In this document: in pieces, positions 1 through 13,800 of the stretch
Position numbering within the stretch: the stretch's first letter is position 1
Layout of the letters: every line of letters begins with the position of its first letter
NCBI GenBank assembly: GCA_002751075.1
Contig: NAOQ01000175.1
Coordinates: 32,989 to 96,988 of the forward strand
Length of the DNA stretch: 64,000 nucleotides
Source of the DNA: Ichthyophonus hoferi
Taxonomy: Eukaryota; Opisthokonta; Ichthyosporea; Ichthyophonida; Ichthyophonidae
Reading direction: 5' to 3'
Notes under the pieces: model-generated
What the model was told of the DNA's origin: nothing
The model's database searches: none
What the model saw: the letters and a program-made list of their open reading frames with translations, nothing else
Translations under genes and position numbers: made by a program

Positions 1-65
1 TAATAATAATAATAAATAATAATAATAATAATAATAATAGCAATAATAATAATAATAAGAATAAC

Positions 66-96
<31 letters not shown>

Positions 97-127
97 GCAA
101 TAACAATATTATTATTATTATTATTAC
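1..127. repeat. (AAT)n microsatellite ending in (ATT)n
   Basis: Imperfect AAT/TAA triplets with occasional AGC and AAC interruptions run from the window edge to about 102, then switch to ATT triplets up to 127. The two arms are complementary, so a single strand could fold into a hairpin. The array would lie in an intron of the LTN1 gene if that gene continues leftwards. Confidence 0.9.
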
Positions 128-266
128 AAATAAACTAGGGTAGGGACCTTTTAAATTGTGGTGCAAAGTTTTTCTTGGCTTTTTTAATAAACTGAAGTAA
201 TGTATGGTTTGATTCAGTTCGAACCCTCCTGTTAAGGATTACAGCTTATTGGTTAATAAAAATACA

Positions 267-290
267 TGGCCTAGCTGGGTGAGCGGGTAG
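267..290 (+). repeat. tRNA-like A-box fragment (possible SINE relic)
   Basis: TGGCCTAGCTGGGTGAGCG matches the tRNA/SINE internal promoter A box (TRGCnnAGnnGG) and the following D-arm GAGCG. A B-box-like GGGTTCGAACTG lies nearby on the opposite strand at about 225-236, so the two cannot form one intact tRNA. It is best read as a decayed tRNA-derived fragment in a LTN1 intron. Confidence 0.3.
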
Positions 291-755
291 GAGTACAAGC
301 AAAGAAAAAAGGTAGCATAGAGCAATCCCTATAAACTATGAGATGTAGTATAATATAGTCTGATCTGATACGATATGATATGATATGCTACAATGCAATA
401 TAATGGGCTATGACATGATATGATATGATATAGTATGACATATTTTTCTCCCCTTCAGACCCCACTCTTATTCACAAAGGCAGAATGACAATCATGTTAA
501 TAATAGTGAAATACTATCACAGATACATATTTAAAAGCTTGCATACAACCCCTGTTCTGGTGGACAGGTAGAGATTACTTCACATAGATATAAGTGTGTA
601 TGCAATCGAGGTAAGTGTGTGTTTACATAGGAGCGAGACTGGTGTCGTGTACGCGTAGTGCAATAAGGTATGGATTTAAACATGGATATTTCTGTGATGG
701 TGATTATGTAGTGGAGTGTGGGCATAACCTACTTTGTTAGATATATAATGCATTG

Positions 756-791
756 ATATATATGTGTGTGTGTGTGTGTGCGCGCGCGCGC
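756..791. repeat. TA/TG/CG alternating dinucleotide tract
   Basis: A 36-bp purine-pyrimidine alternation runs from TA steps through (TG)n at about 763-780 into (CG)n at 781-791. It lies about 60 bp beyond the splice donor of the third LTN1 exon. Uninterrupted TG/CG alternation is the classical Z-DNA-prone composition. Confidence 0.85.
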
Positions 792-852
792 CTAGTTGAC
801 GTTCTTTGTATAGTTGGATATTATACATGTTGCTTTAAGTGCACAAACAAAC

Positions 853-1981
853 CTATCAATATCGGTTACTAATTTATTGTAAGCAGGAGACCAATAGGGT
901 AGGGCTACTAAAATAACATCTAAATCACTGGCCTCTACTAGTGCACTCAGCTCCTGTAGGGCCTGTGGGAGAGGGGAGAGCGGACATGTTGCTAGGTAAG
1001 AATAACCACTGGGTAAGACATAGAGATGTCACACACCGCAACACATTTCACTACTTTATTCATTGATTTACCTCCTAGTCTCTATTTTAATCTCTCATAT
1101 AAATTATGTCCATAATAGTCTTCAACAGGAATGTAAGGTAAGCATATAAATAATGGTTGAAGTGGCCGAGGAATTCGACTGAACAGTAGAAAGACAAACA
1201 AAAAAAGAAAAGGCGTATTGGCTTTTCATGCTGTGTCAGTGTATACCGTAGGTATATATATATATAAGTGTGTAAATTGATACAATATGTCCGTATGGAG
1301 GTGGGTAGGTGCTGTGAAGGAAGAACAGAACATGATAAATAGAGAGTATAGAGTGGGGTGTCTAGTTGTCTATCGGTAGGTGTATAAAAATAAATCCTAT
1401 TAAAGCGCAGTGGCCAGTAAGAATATTCTATAACGTGAAGCCCACCTTGATCTTAGTAGTTGCATCTTTCTTTAAGAGTTTCTTGAAGGTCACACGGAAC
1501 TCATTAGGAAGCCCACCGGCCTCATCACTCTCTCCATCCTGCTGAGATCGCAGTCCATGTCATCATTTAAACCAACAAATTGTTGATTTTCTAAAACGAA
1601 AAGAGCAAGTATACACACAGGTAGATACATACACTAATACATAAATCTATAATCGGGTCTCGGACGCGCTGCCCTACCTTCACACAAAAATATGCCAGCA
1701 AACCTATAAAGCTACAAAATAAAATCTATTCCTGTCAACTTGTCATCATATATAAAAATACTAAGAACGTTTCAAAGGGAATACTCTGGTTAAGATGTAT
1801 TCTAGTAGAGTAAGCTCCATCACACCTTCCCGGTAACCAATAAAGCTGGGTTCTGCTGCAATGCCTGGAAACCAATCACCCCTAGACCTGACTTGGCTAC
1901 AAATTCAGAGGCAGCCTGACTGGAAGAGGAACGAGCATTCCCCTTAACCCGGGGCTGTATTTGGGTCTTTTTCTGAACCAT
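853..1981 (-). CDS. LTN1: Listerin E3 ubiquitin ligase, N-terminal exons (partial)
   Basis: Listerin is the ribosome-associated E3 ligase that ubiquitinates nascent chains stuck on 60S subunits. Three exons are visible: 1981-1826 (52 aa from ATG), 1541-1446 (32 aa) and 962-853 (36 codons plus 2 nt). Phases are 0, 0, then 2. Exon 1 begins MVQKKTQIQPRVKGNARSSS and contains GLGVIGFQ, matching the basic listerin N-terminus with its GFIGFG motif. Exons 2-3 read EFRVTFKKLLKKDATTKIK then ALQEL, against human DFRMVLRKLSKKDVTTKLK then AMQEF, and continue to LPYWSPAYNKL, like VLPYWPRIF. The catalytic RING lies far downstream, outside the window. The exon 2 acceptor is a tandem CAGCAG, so one Gln is optional. 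I find no further exon between 1 and 852, so the next intron is at least 850 bp. Family assignment is from memory of the human sequence, but the match is specific. Confidence 0.88.
1651..1680 (-). repeat. tRNA-like fragment in LTN1 intron
   Basis: The minus strand reads AAGGTAGGGCAGCGCGTCCG then AGACCCGATT. This resembles the D-arm to anticodon-arm stretch of tRNAs (GGTAGCGCGTCCGA). No acceptor stem or B box accompanies it. It may be a relic of a tRNA-derived SINE. Confidence 0.3.
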
Positions 1982-4900
1982 GTTCAGGGGAAAGTAGTTG
2001 TTTACACACAGGATAGGTCAACAAAACCTCACAATAGGGGCAGATTGTACACCTGGATCAAGGGAACACATAAACGGTATGACGTCACCGATGAGGATAT
2101 CTTAGATCCCATTGGCTAGGTCTACATCCATTTATCCGATTGGTATGTGATGGTAGATCCTATTTTAATGTTTTATTAATAATTAATTTAATATATCCCT
2201 CATTGTAGTATCAGCTGACAGACATTGCCATGACCACTGTAATGGTCACAGCAAAGTACCAGGGTAGATTGACAATGTGCCTATGAATAAAGATAACGGA
2301 ATTCCTCTAAATCTCAATAGAAACGAACTAAAATCGGAGCCTCTGAATCAACAGGCAGCCAAAATACTGTACTTTTCATTGGAATATCAACCAATGAACG
2401 TTAATTCTACTTCATACTTACATTATGTACTTGTGGTATGTGATTCAACTGTTGCCATATATGCATGTACTTGCATAGTTGTAGACATTCAGTTGATGAG
2501 GAGGAGGAATAGAAAAATATTCACAAGACCATTTGCTTCTCCTGTGTATCACCTGTTAATGCGCCTCTGTCATGAAGCAAGGAAAAATTACATGCTCATA
2601 TCCAGATATACCCAATGTTCAAGACTATTATGGGTATCTCAATAATGAAAGATTATGACAAATATTATGGTAACTCTGTATTAGTTGGGAAAGCCAAACT
2701 TAAAGCTAGAAAAATAAGTGAAAATAGATATTAGCACTCAATTCCTGACTAAATAACAAACTACATTTTATTATTTATTTATTCTCACTAATTTCTTTTA
2801 TCTTATTCAATACAACATTTAGGAACTTACATTTATCAGTCTAGTTATTATTTGGCTTTAAAATTTATATTTTAGCACTATGAATAACATTCCACTGCCA
2901 TATTCAGTATGATCACTTCTCTGTGCATTACAGAAATCGGAATGTTACACGTTGTGACTACCAGTATAGATTTCTTATTACGCAGAAATACATTAATGAT
3001 ATCCTTTCTATCAAATTCTTTTTCACTCATCTTCTATTAAAAAATTTATATCTACTTACATTAGATACTTTCTGGAAATAGGCTTTGTTTCACACTCTCT
3101 TTGGTATTATTTTTGTCTGTATAACTTCTACACCAATATACACACTATCTTCCTTTCAAATTTTATTTTATTTTAGTGTTTGCCTTATGTCTTGTAATAT
3201 GCTCTCCCTTATTTCCCTATTTTTTCTTACTCTTAACACTCATTCTTTTTCTATATCCTTCTCCAATTGTTACACGATATGAGAAACGTTGAAAATATTC
3301 TGGATTACATTTATGTTATTATGAGCCTCATTTGATAGTTTACTATTATATTCTAAGTGATTAATCGATAGATTAGAGAAATTGGCAATCAAGCAATAGT
3401 TCAAAATTAATCAAAGACGAGAATTTCATAGGTTCAATTTAACTAACGAATCAATCATAAATACAATAAATAAATAAATATTGAATATGATCTTATTTGA
3501 TAAGTCTTTGAAGTATCATAGTCTATTGCATATCTTGAATAATCAACAAGTTAATTTTAAAACTAAAGAACAATCATATAACAAACTCAAAACTAAATTG
3601 TCAGATATGGACTTAGAAATCTTAAAAGTCAGTGAACAATTTCGAACGTTCAAAAATAGATTTATTTTATAATTATGTTTAAGATTGTTAAAAAATTGTA
3701 CAAAAATAAAATCTAAACAATGCTTATAATTGTCCAGAATATTAATAAAGCAGAGACATTCTTCTTCTTCTTAGCATATAACTGATAGTGATAGAAAATA
3801 TACTAGTTATAAAACGCTTAATAGAGAATGGGAAAATTATTTATGATAGGAATTCTTAGAAATCTCGGAAAAATATTTTTCTGAAGATTAAACAAGGAAA
3901 ACAATCTTTTGAGTTGAAGTGTTTTTTTTAGAAACTAATACAGAAATATTCATTCACATTTGGGTGTTTAAAGAATACTTTAATATTAGTTGTATAAATC
4001 AAGAAATTTCTTCTGTTTCAACCACAAAGCTACTATCAACTTCAGTAGTGCTGATCATCTATACTACCGTGAAAAATCAACATACTAAATGAACACTTTA
4101 AGGAATTTTGATTGAAGAATCAAGCACATCCTGACACTGAATTATTCAAACGTTTGTTCTATTATTTTTCACCTCGAGAAATAGTGATCATGTACAGGGA
4201 TTTGACTTTAAGCATTAACTTGGCATAGTTTCAATAGAAAAATATAGCTTAAGAGCGTTAATAAATTGTTGCAAGACCGATAACTCCAAATGAGCACATA
4301 GTTTAAATTGGTTTGTCTATATATAGTTTGCAAGCACTTACATTAATGAATTAGCTAATGAGCCATCCAACTATGGACACGATAATGTAAGCTTATCAAG
4401 ACAAGATCCGACAACCCTATTGAGTCCCTGTGATCTTCCATAAATTGTATTAGGTAATAAAAATATTTATGATTGGTCCCATTTAGATTATTGAACACAG
4501 CTATACGGGTGTTGACCAAAATTAACACCCATAGTAAAACAAACATTAATGAAGTACAAAAGAAAATGGAAATAAATAATAAAGGTCCCGCTTACAAAAA
4601 ATCAATTGTGATACACAAAACGTTCTATTTGAGTATTTAATATGTACATAATAACTACATTCTTATTTTTATGTCCAGTTCACTATTGGCACTCGAATAA
4701 GATAACGAGTGTCCAGATCTCTTGCTCTTGCAGGAGTCGGAGAACTATTTACTAACATTGAATAGTGAATAATAATAATAGTTATTCTTTATATTGTAAT
4801 GTAGCATCCATCCCTTACGAATTACTTACTGATTGATCTCATTGTGCAAAATCCACATTATCAACTAAGCAAATAAAAGTATCAATTCCCTCTGAATTAG

Positions 4901-6544
4901 AACAGGAATACAATTACTACAGCCAGTTACCCAGAGAGTCAATATATGAGCCCTATAAAAACTTTGCCATTTCAACTGAGTCTTGAGGACAGGCCAGGTC
5001 AATTAGCTATTACTACTGCCGGCCCAGTGAAACTAATTATTACCCAACAACCAATCGAGATCCTGAAGCCTGTAAACAAGTCACTAGAACCACCATAGAT
5101 TCCTATATAAATTAATAATTGACACACAATCAAATCATTTTAAATGCTAAATGGTAGAAATCAATCTAATATTAGAGTTTAAATTAATATCAAGAATTTA
5201 CATTGGATCAGGATTGTGTTTCTCAAAACTGCTTAAACTATATTTAGTTAGATAGAATATTATATATATTTGAAAGATTTATGCGCCAGAAATGGTAATT
5301 GTGGTGCATATTGATTTAACAGTCCATATAGTATGACCCATTCTAGCATCATTCTTCTATACTCTGGTCTCTTGTCATTATCCCTTTTACCCAGAATAAA
5401 TGTAAATAGTAGATTAACTATTTTAATATTGAATTTTTCTACAAATATTTTGCGTAGAAATCACCAAAACGTTGGTATTTTATTTTAAAGTTATATGACT
5501 TTTTAAAAAGGTCAAAAGAGAAACTTAAACTGTGGTTATATAATATCTTTCAATGTCAGCCTATATAGTAATTATCTCATCCATACTTAAGGTGGCGGCT
5601 ATTTATTGCAAGCAAAGAATTTAGGGCAAAAACTATATAAAATTTATTCAGTATCACAACAGAATCAAGAGTCCTCAATCTGTCTTAAACTAAACCTTTT
5701 TATACCTTTTAAATACAATGTCTTACATATAAAATATTTTTAAACTCGGTATTGATTAATTAAATAATGATCACCACAGTTACTTTGTCTATGTTGTATA
5801 GGTAGTAATGTTGGAGTTAATTGTATCAACATTAGATGCAGAGACAGTAGCAATGGGTTTCCTTTTTGTTTAATCACGTAACTATAATTTAAAAAGTAGT
5901 TTAAACTTTTGTACCAAAAGATTAAATAGAAGACATTGATATATGTATTAATATAGTTATAATATATAGGTTGAGCCAGAACAAACTCCTTTATGTCTTT
6001 TTAAGATTTGAATTGAAGCATAAGATATTTTGTATATTCAAAAATAATAAAAAATCAAAAATAAAAGGAAGCATGATAACATTTGTAAAGTTTGCTTAGT
6101 CATAATGAAATATGCTAACTGAAGCAGGGCAAGGTATAGAGTGATAGATAGATATAGGCTATGCAAAAAGGTCATGTACCGTGTACTTTGCTAGTTATCC
6201 TGTAGTACGAATAAGGCAAATTAAGACACACAGAGTACATAAAGAATTAAAATAGCGTATATATATGTAGCAATTCCATTCCATTACAAATAACATTAAA
6301 GTTTGAATACCAGGAACTTTCAAAAAATCAAAAAAGATCATACATATACAGAGGATAGTGGGCTTACAAAAGCACACACAAAAAATATATAAAACTAAAA
6401 AAATAAATATAAAACAACAATTACATGCTGAAATATACAGTATTAGAATCCTGTATGCTCTATGAACTTTATATACCATTTATAAGTGGGGGCTCTATAT
6501 ATGTGTTTGCGTTATGTTACAGTTTATTATACAAATGCCTAATT
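1982..6544. other. Intergenic: LTN1 start to presenilin end
   Basis: About 4.6 kb of AT-rich DNA between the 5' end of LTN1 and the 3' end of presenilin, both on the minus strand. The first few hundred bases above 1981 should hold the LTN1 promoter, including a TGACGTCA-like CRE core at about 2079-2086 (ATGACGTCACC). Open frames at 2277-2645, 3481-3672 and 4355-4546 lack recognisable homology, splice structure or codon bias, and I do not call them. No transposon ends or tandem arrays stand out. Confidence 0.6.
6523..6528 (-). promoter_or_regulatory. Polyadenylation signal candidate for presenilin
   Basis: AATAAA on the minus strand, only 17 nt past the presenilin stop codon at 6545-6547. If used, the 3' UTR is extremely short, as is common in compact invertebrate genes. 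Confidence 0.5.
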
Positions 6545-9500
6545 TTATATATACAGTAGGTTGGCAGCCAACATCTCATTAAAAGGATTAATAATATATT
6601 TTGCACTGAAAAACATAATCATACCTAGTGCAATAGATATAGGCAATGCTGGAATGGCCTTGCGGACTATAGCTAAAATAGCTAATGTCAAGCAAAGACC
6701 CTGTGGGTTTGTATATATTAAGGATGTTAGATTTAAGAATACAAGCAAAGCAAGAAATAAAACACCTTGGTACATCAAATAAGCCATTTTTAGCTAATGT
6801 ACAATACATAACATATTTAAAGTATGTAGTTCATTGCCTATAGGTGTAACACAGGAAAAATAATCCCATTTAAACATTTTGCCTCAGTTAAACTATTATT
6901 GGTCATAACTATGTTTGCCCTTTCCCTGTACAGGGATAGATAGCTAAAGGAGATGTCAATATATAATGCAGTGCAATAGTATAAGGAAAATACATCTTAC
7001 AGTAAGTATGCCATAAACACAAGCTACTACTGAACCCCAGTGCCTTTCCTGTGTTGCCTTGCCAGCCAAAATACTGCATTATTATTGGGTAAAGGCTATG
7101 ATTAACATTTCAAGCCAAAGAAACAGATTAGCTATATTATAGATGTGCATAATATCATACAAAATTAAACCGCATCATATATAACATATAATGTATAACA
7201 TGTAATACATACCTATAGAATATAAAATCACCTAATCCTAACTTGACACCTACGATATCCCCAATGTTAGTACATGATAAACCCATATATGCAATCAAAC
7301 ACACCTCTACCTAGCTCCTCCCTCTCCTGCTCTCATAACCTCACTACATTTTGTATTTATATATTATTTTACCCACTCCTCTCTATTTATTTACTGCATA
7401 TTTCTTTCTATCTCCTCATCATTGTCAGTATTTTTTTATCTTTTCATTATTCTGGGTTTATTCTTTCTACCCAATATCACCTTTGTTTTCTCTAGATCTT
7501 ATTTTATTCCTGCCTACTACCCATTTTCTTCTTATCCTACCTTAGTCTATCTCTAATTAGCCCATAATCACGACACTATATGGTAAAACATTAGCAAACA
7601 TATGCCTTATTAACTAAAATATCTACCATTGTCATTAGTCTGTACATTATGTTCTCCCTGCGTATGATTGTCCTCGCTTTCATGGTCACATACAGGTGTT
7701 AGGGGTGGTGTATGATCAGAGAATGAACGTACATCATCTATGGGTAAAACAATAGCTTCTGTTAGAAGGTAATTATTCAACGTATATCTTTTTAAGCTCC
7801 TACAACAGATACAGTTAAGTGAAAAATCGTATTTGGTTTGGTTGTCAGCACCAGGTCTCATAAACTAAATCATGGTTATCAAATGATATAACCGCTTTCT
7901 AGTAATGCTCTTTTAAACAATTGAATTATGGCATCATGTTTTGGCTACTATCATAATAGGTTCCAACCACATTCTCCCATGATGAATGTAATTGTAGACC
8001 TCTAGCATGTCCCTTAGACATCAATAACATTAGTATAAGACACTAATATCATCATTATGCACTGGCAGCTGCTTTCTTTTCTATGTTAGTGAATTACAAT
8101 AATATCCCAAAAGTCATAAATGTTTTCATTACGTCTTATTACTATCTAATCTTTATCTTGTTTTCCATATAACTCTATACACCCATAACGGCTTTCCACC
8201 CACCCCCTAAAACAACATTGATTCCATTCGTGTTTAAATATAAACAAGTATGAGCATGACTACCACAGACATCCAACATACACCTTTAATCTAGGTAGTA
8301 TATAGTGACTAGTATTCACTTTGTTTCCCACTGGATGGGTAACAACTACGAAACTCACAATTTCATCACACGGGCATCTTACAACTATCTTCCTAACACT
8401 TCAGTGCAATTAGTTTATAAATGAACTTGTATAGATGAAAGAAATGTATAATGCAGAGCTTATCACAGTGTAATTATAAATCTACAGATCACATCCAAAG
8501 AAAGAGAAGTATATATATATAACAGACTATGTTGTGCTGTAAAAGGAAACGATAGATAATAATCAAAAGTAATGCACCAGAAGCTAATACGTTAAGGTGG
8601 AGAAACACCTACCATCAGTCACCAGACTCTCTTGGCTGTAATGCATACTGTCATCAATATTACCGTAATCATTGTCAACATTGGTCGTGTTTAATATATA
8701 GGCCACAGTAGCTGGATGTGTATATAAATAGTGCAATGTGAGAGATGAGGAAATGGAGCCAGTTTAATAATATAATATAAAAACTCAATATAAAGTATTG
8801 AAGTATAATATTGGTAATTATATATACATATATATGTGTATATTTTAATGTAAAACATTGGTTGACATTCCTTCGTATGTATTTGCTCTTTTTTCCTCTT
8901 TTTCCCATCTATTTACCTCCTTGTGTCTATCAATATATGTTCTTTTAATTTTTTTATCTCTGGGTCGTTTAAGTACATGATTTTGGGCAATCCATCGCTA
9001 TTGAATTTGTGTTTATGTTTATTGTTCTAAATACATATATATTTATTTATATGTAATTCTGTGTTTTTTTTTTATCATCTCTTCTTGCAGGTAGGCAAAA
9101 TATTAATTTCTTTTCAACCCCATTCTATATTATCTGCAAACCTATAGCAGTCCTCTTGAGTTACACTCACATGAGTATACCAGGGATGGCAAAAAGGGTG
9201 CCGGGTTGGCTTGGGCTGCATCCACCAACATCTTAAGGGGTCCCCCTGGACACAACACTGCTAACATATCTTAAAAGATATTTAGGTCAGTCAGTCATAA
9301 GCCTGTAATCTTACTTAATTAAATTTAAATTTTATGGTGAGTAGTTAGGGCCCAGTAAACCTCATAATGTCCAATATGTTTTAAAGGAAAGAATAAATAA
9401 ACATAAACATTATCATTAATGGCCAATAGGTGCCATTAATGTGTGCAATCAGCCAACCACGAATTGTCTATTAAGGATACTACTTTATATTTGTTATTAT

Positions 9501-10794
9501 TATTGACTAATAGTTAAAATTTTGACACACAAAAATGCTATTGAAATAAGAACGAGTTTTACTTTCATTACACTTAAAACCTAGTTAATAATATATTAAA
9601 GTAAACACAACCACGTTACGGTAGTGGTAAGTGTATAATGTGTATGTGTACTAGAGAAAAGCCTACAAGTACAGGCATTACAATCACATCGGCATGCAAC
9701 CAGGAGATTATATAATAAACTTCCCAAAATAGCAGTACTCTTAAGCAAAATATAAAAATCATTTTCAGTTCTCCTATCACATCTAATCTGCAATAAACTC
9801 GATAGTTATGTATAAATCCAAGCACCCTTTCGTCTCATCTAGAATCCACCTTAGGGCTTATGCGATACAGCAAACTATAGTAGAGAAAGAGTGGCTACTG
9901 TTATAGCAGATTAATGTTTTTTTTTCCACTTGAATAGATAGTTAGGTCAATATGGTAATATGCATTGTGATTTACTATAAGATTTAGTTAGGGCCCCGTG
10001 TGCTGCTTAGTTTGACTCTAATTTTGGCTATCCAAGATTTATATCGTATTATATTATATTATATTTTGTGACACATCTTCATAATGGCGATGTAATTATT
10101 AGCCAATCACTAAATTATAGTGCAATGACTCCAATCTAATGGGAAATATTTTAGGCCATGGACCCTGTGATATTAATGGGCAGATATGCACTATAATTCC
10201 ATAGCATCATCAATAGATTGCACAAATATATTAGTTTCTTATGATCTTATTACTATTATCACTCTCCCTCTCTATAATATCCAGCTCTATTTAAAGTAAA
10301 CCATCTGTTTCACCAATAACCTTCCTTAGCCTAGCCACTACAATTACAACCTACCATATACGGCAATAACAACAAGAAGTGCCCACGTGGTGTAAGGAGG
10401 AAGTCGTTTAAGAAACATTAATGCCTGCATCAATACTTATAAATTAGTCAAAACTATATTTGAGGTGTAATTTTTAAAGGGATTTAATTAAATTAATGTG
10501 CATGTATTCAATGTGTTATCTTGTTCATTTATGGATACAGTTATGTCTGTTGTATTCACATAGATATGGAATTAATATTTTCACACATGCTCACTCATCT
10601 ATATATATATATATGTGCCTATGTTTTATTACATCATGCACACAAATTTATCTGTGAATATGACTGTATGTATAGCCTATAAGAAAATTCAATGAACACC
10701 TGGTCAATTTGGGAAATACTCGTAAAGGACTTAGCAAAGCAGTGGTGCATTATAACAGTATTGCAATGTAATGCCTGTTCCTACATACTAGATG

Positions 10795-10833
<39 letters not shown>

Positions 10834-13800
10834 TACCATGTAGAAGATCTTCATTAAAGGAACAATAAGCTTAAAATGGTAGCCAATGTAATGTAGGGTA
10901 AAACCAGTCACATCCGGGTTGTAAGGAATATGGCTATGTCTATTTTACATATCACTATAATATACATATATATGTCAATGGACCTATAAACATAATTCAA
11001 GATATATTAAACAAATACATATACACAACATCACTGGCATACCATCAGTGCACTAGTTATTATCAAGTATAATTGAGTTAACCGAAGAGGTGCTCGCCAA
11101 AATATAGACAGGACCCCCAGTATGGAAAAGTTCCAAATCATAAATGAAGTAGTTACTAGATCTATGGTTGTATTGAGTTGAAGCACCATTTGCCTGTTTT
11201 TTATTAGGATGGAGAGTGGGAGGAGAAGGTGGGTGTTATTGTGTAGGAAAGGAGAGATACAATTTTAAAAGAGAAAAATGGAGAAAAAAGATAAGGGAAA
11301 TACCTTGTGAGATGACTTGAAGAGGTGAGTAATAAAAATGTATATGTGGAATTTCAAAACATTAGTCACGGTACAAATACACTAATAAATAGATATTGTA
11401 TAAAAAACGGAATGAGAATGAATGTATATGGATGAGGAGGGAGAGGGATGGAAAGTTATGGCCTGCTTTTAATGGTCACATTATTCCTCCTTCTTAGTTC
11501 CACCTAGCCCTACCAACATCTTCGTAGTGTTTAAGAGGTAATTAATATATACATACAGTGTGCTGATCTGGTCTATATGTATACAGTATGTATGATGCTT
11601 TAATGTAAAGAGCTCGGGAAAAAAGTAACTAAGTAACATAGTTCAATAAATATATAGGTTCTTTTAGTAAGGTCTATAGGGGCATATAATATATATTCTC
11701 GCCTGTAAAATGTACAACTGGTATTATTTTTAAAAATTAATTATAGAAATATAATTAGAAATACGATATGGTATTGTTGTATCTGTGTCAATCACTTAAT
11801 ATTTTTTATGAATACTTCAAACTCTGCAACCATACCCAATCATTATAAATATGTGAAATTATCTGCCAATAACAATGAGCCGATGACTGAGTATATAAAA
11901 ACATAATAGTTTTAGACAAGATCACTTGACTTGAAATAGATAAAGCCAAAGAGAGAAAGCAACACAGCGTTGGATGTCATCAACCACACTTGAATAGCCT
12001 GAGAAAATATATAATGTGGTTGTGGTTAGGAGACTCTGTAGGGTAGAAGAGTTATATATATATGCGAGTTCTTTGTGTTTAGAATTCAAACAATATGCAT
12101 ATACACATAACTATCTAAACACATAAAAATATAAATTTTATGTATATGTTACAATATTATATATGTATGTTCCATATATACATACATGCAGCCAGTATAT
12201 TGTCACATAACGTATAATTAGTCCAAAGTGTTTAAATTGTACATACGGGCCAGAATACCCTGTTATAGCACTGTAGTTTATGCCACAAGAAATAGGCATC
12301 TAATATACTATATAGATGTTTATATTATCTATCACATTAAAGCTGCCTATATTGTACACTTTATTTTCTATTTAACAGGTTATATAATATAAAGGTATCT
12401 ATTTGCTATAGATATATTTATAAAAAAGTAAATAGATACTACTCTTCACTGTATCAATAGATGTGTATATATATGATTGTATATATAAGCTATTCTTACA
12501 TTATTTTTGCCAATAGTACACATTATAATGTATCAATGCTACCAGCCACTTACGCACTTAATTAAGCCTTTATACATACCTTAAAACATTTACATTTAAA
12601 GCAACAAACAAGAACCATTGTCACTGTTACAATAACGGCAACTGTAGGTATGAATAAGGTTGTGTGAGACCATATGAAATTGTGCAGGTGTGTTTTTACG
12701 TCCATTTATATATGTTGAATATCTATATTTATGTATACGTGTATCGGTTAGTGTAAATGAAAATTTGTAGGTATAAGTTATTGCAATTTGGAATTAGATT
12801 ATATATATGTGTACAAATCTGTATAAATAGAAGCTTGAGAAGAATGAAGCAATATATGGAGGTATTGGTGTATAGAAATGAAAGTAATAGAGACAGAGGA
12901 TAGAGGTATACGTTTAATTAAGTTAATGCATATGGTATGTAATCTTTCACTCATGTATATGTATAGGATTGTCCAGTGGTGGTAGATAATATATTCATGT
13001 AGATTTAATGGAAACCAAAGAAATACTGTTGTTGTTATGATACAGTAATAATATTTACATCCAAACTATTAATGACTTTCACCCCAAATATAAATTAGCA
13101 CATTGGAGTGGCTAGGCAAGATAACCACAATCAAACACATATATTTCCTATATATGTATGTATGTATGTGTGCATGTGTATATATGTGATATGTGTACAC
13201 ATATAGTTCTCTAGAATATTATTTAACCCAAAGATAATCTCTCTCTTGAAATAATCTTATGTCTTAGTGGATTTTAACATACTTGTTTCCTTTCGTATTT
13301 ACTGACCTAGAATCCATATCGTTTATATGTAAGCATAAATATAAATGTGTGTATGTTTGTGGTCATATGCTCTATTTTTCTCTTATGTTCTATTTTCCTT
13401 GCCCCACACATGTAAATAAGACCATTCATACTGGGATCACGGTACAGCTTACCTATTCTACATCAATCTGTGTAGAAATATCTTGGTCTATTTCGGTTCA
13501 TATTTACAGAGGCTGACTGGTACATATACCTCATACAGTTACACAGTAACATTCCACTGTGTCATTCATCATACACACAACTATATATAATATCCTGTCA
13601 TAGCTTGTATATGCATAATATACGTGGCGATAACATATACATAAATATATCCAAAAGTATAGTAGATACAGTAATACACACTTACTAGTAATCATGGCAT
13701 TGCCTATGGCACTAAATAGTTTATGGAAAACGGATCCCTCCTCCTCAGAGAATACATTAGCATATGGTCTGTTGAATATTTATAAAGTAAGTATGGGCTA

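Noticed and set aside
2277-2645. 122-codon plus-strand open frame
   Set aside because: No recognisable homology or splice context, and composition like the surrounding AT-rich DNA.
3481-3672. 63-codon Lys/Leu/Asn-rich frame that looks like a coiled coil
   Set aside because: AT-rich DNA readily gives such frames. No family match, no neighbouring exons and no transposon ends.
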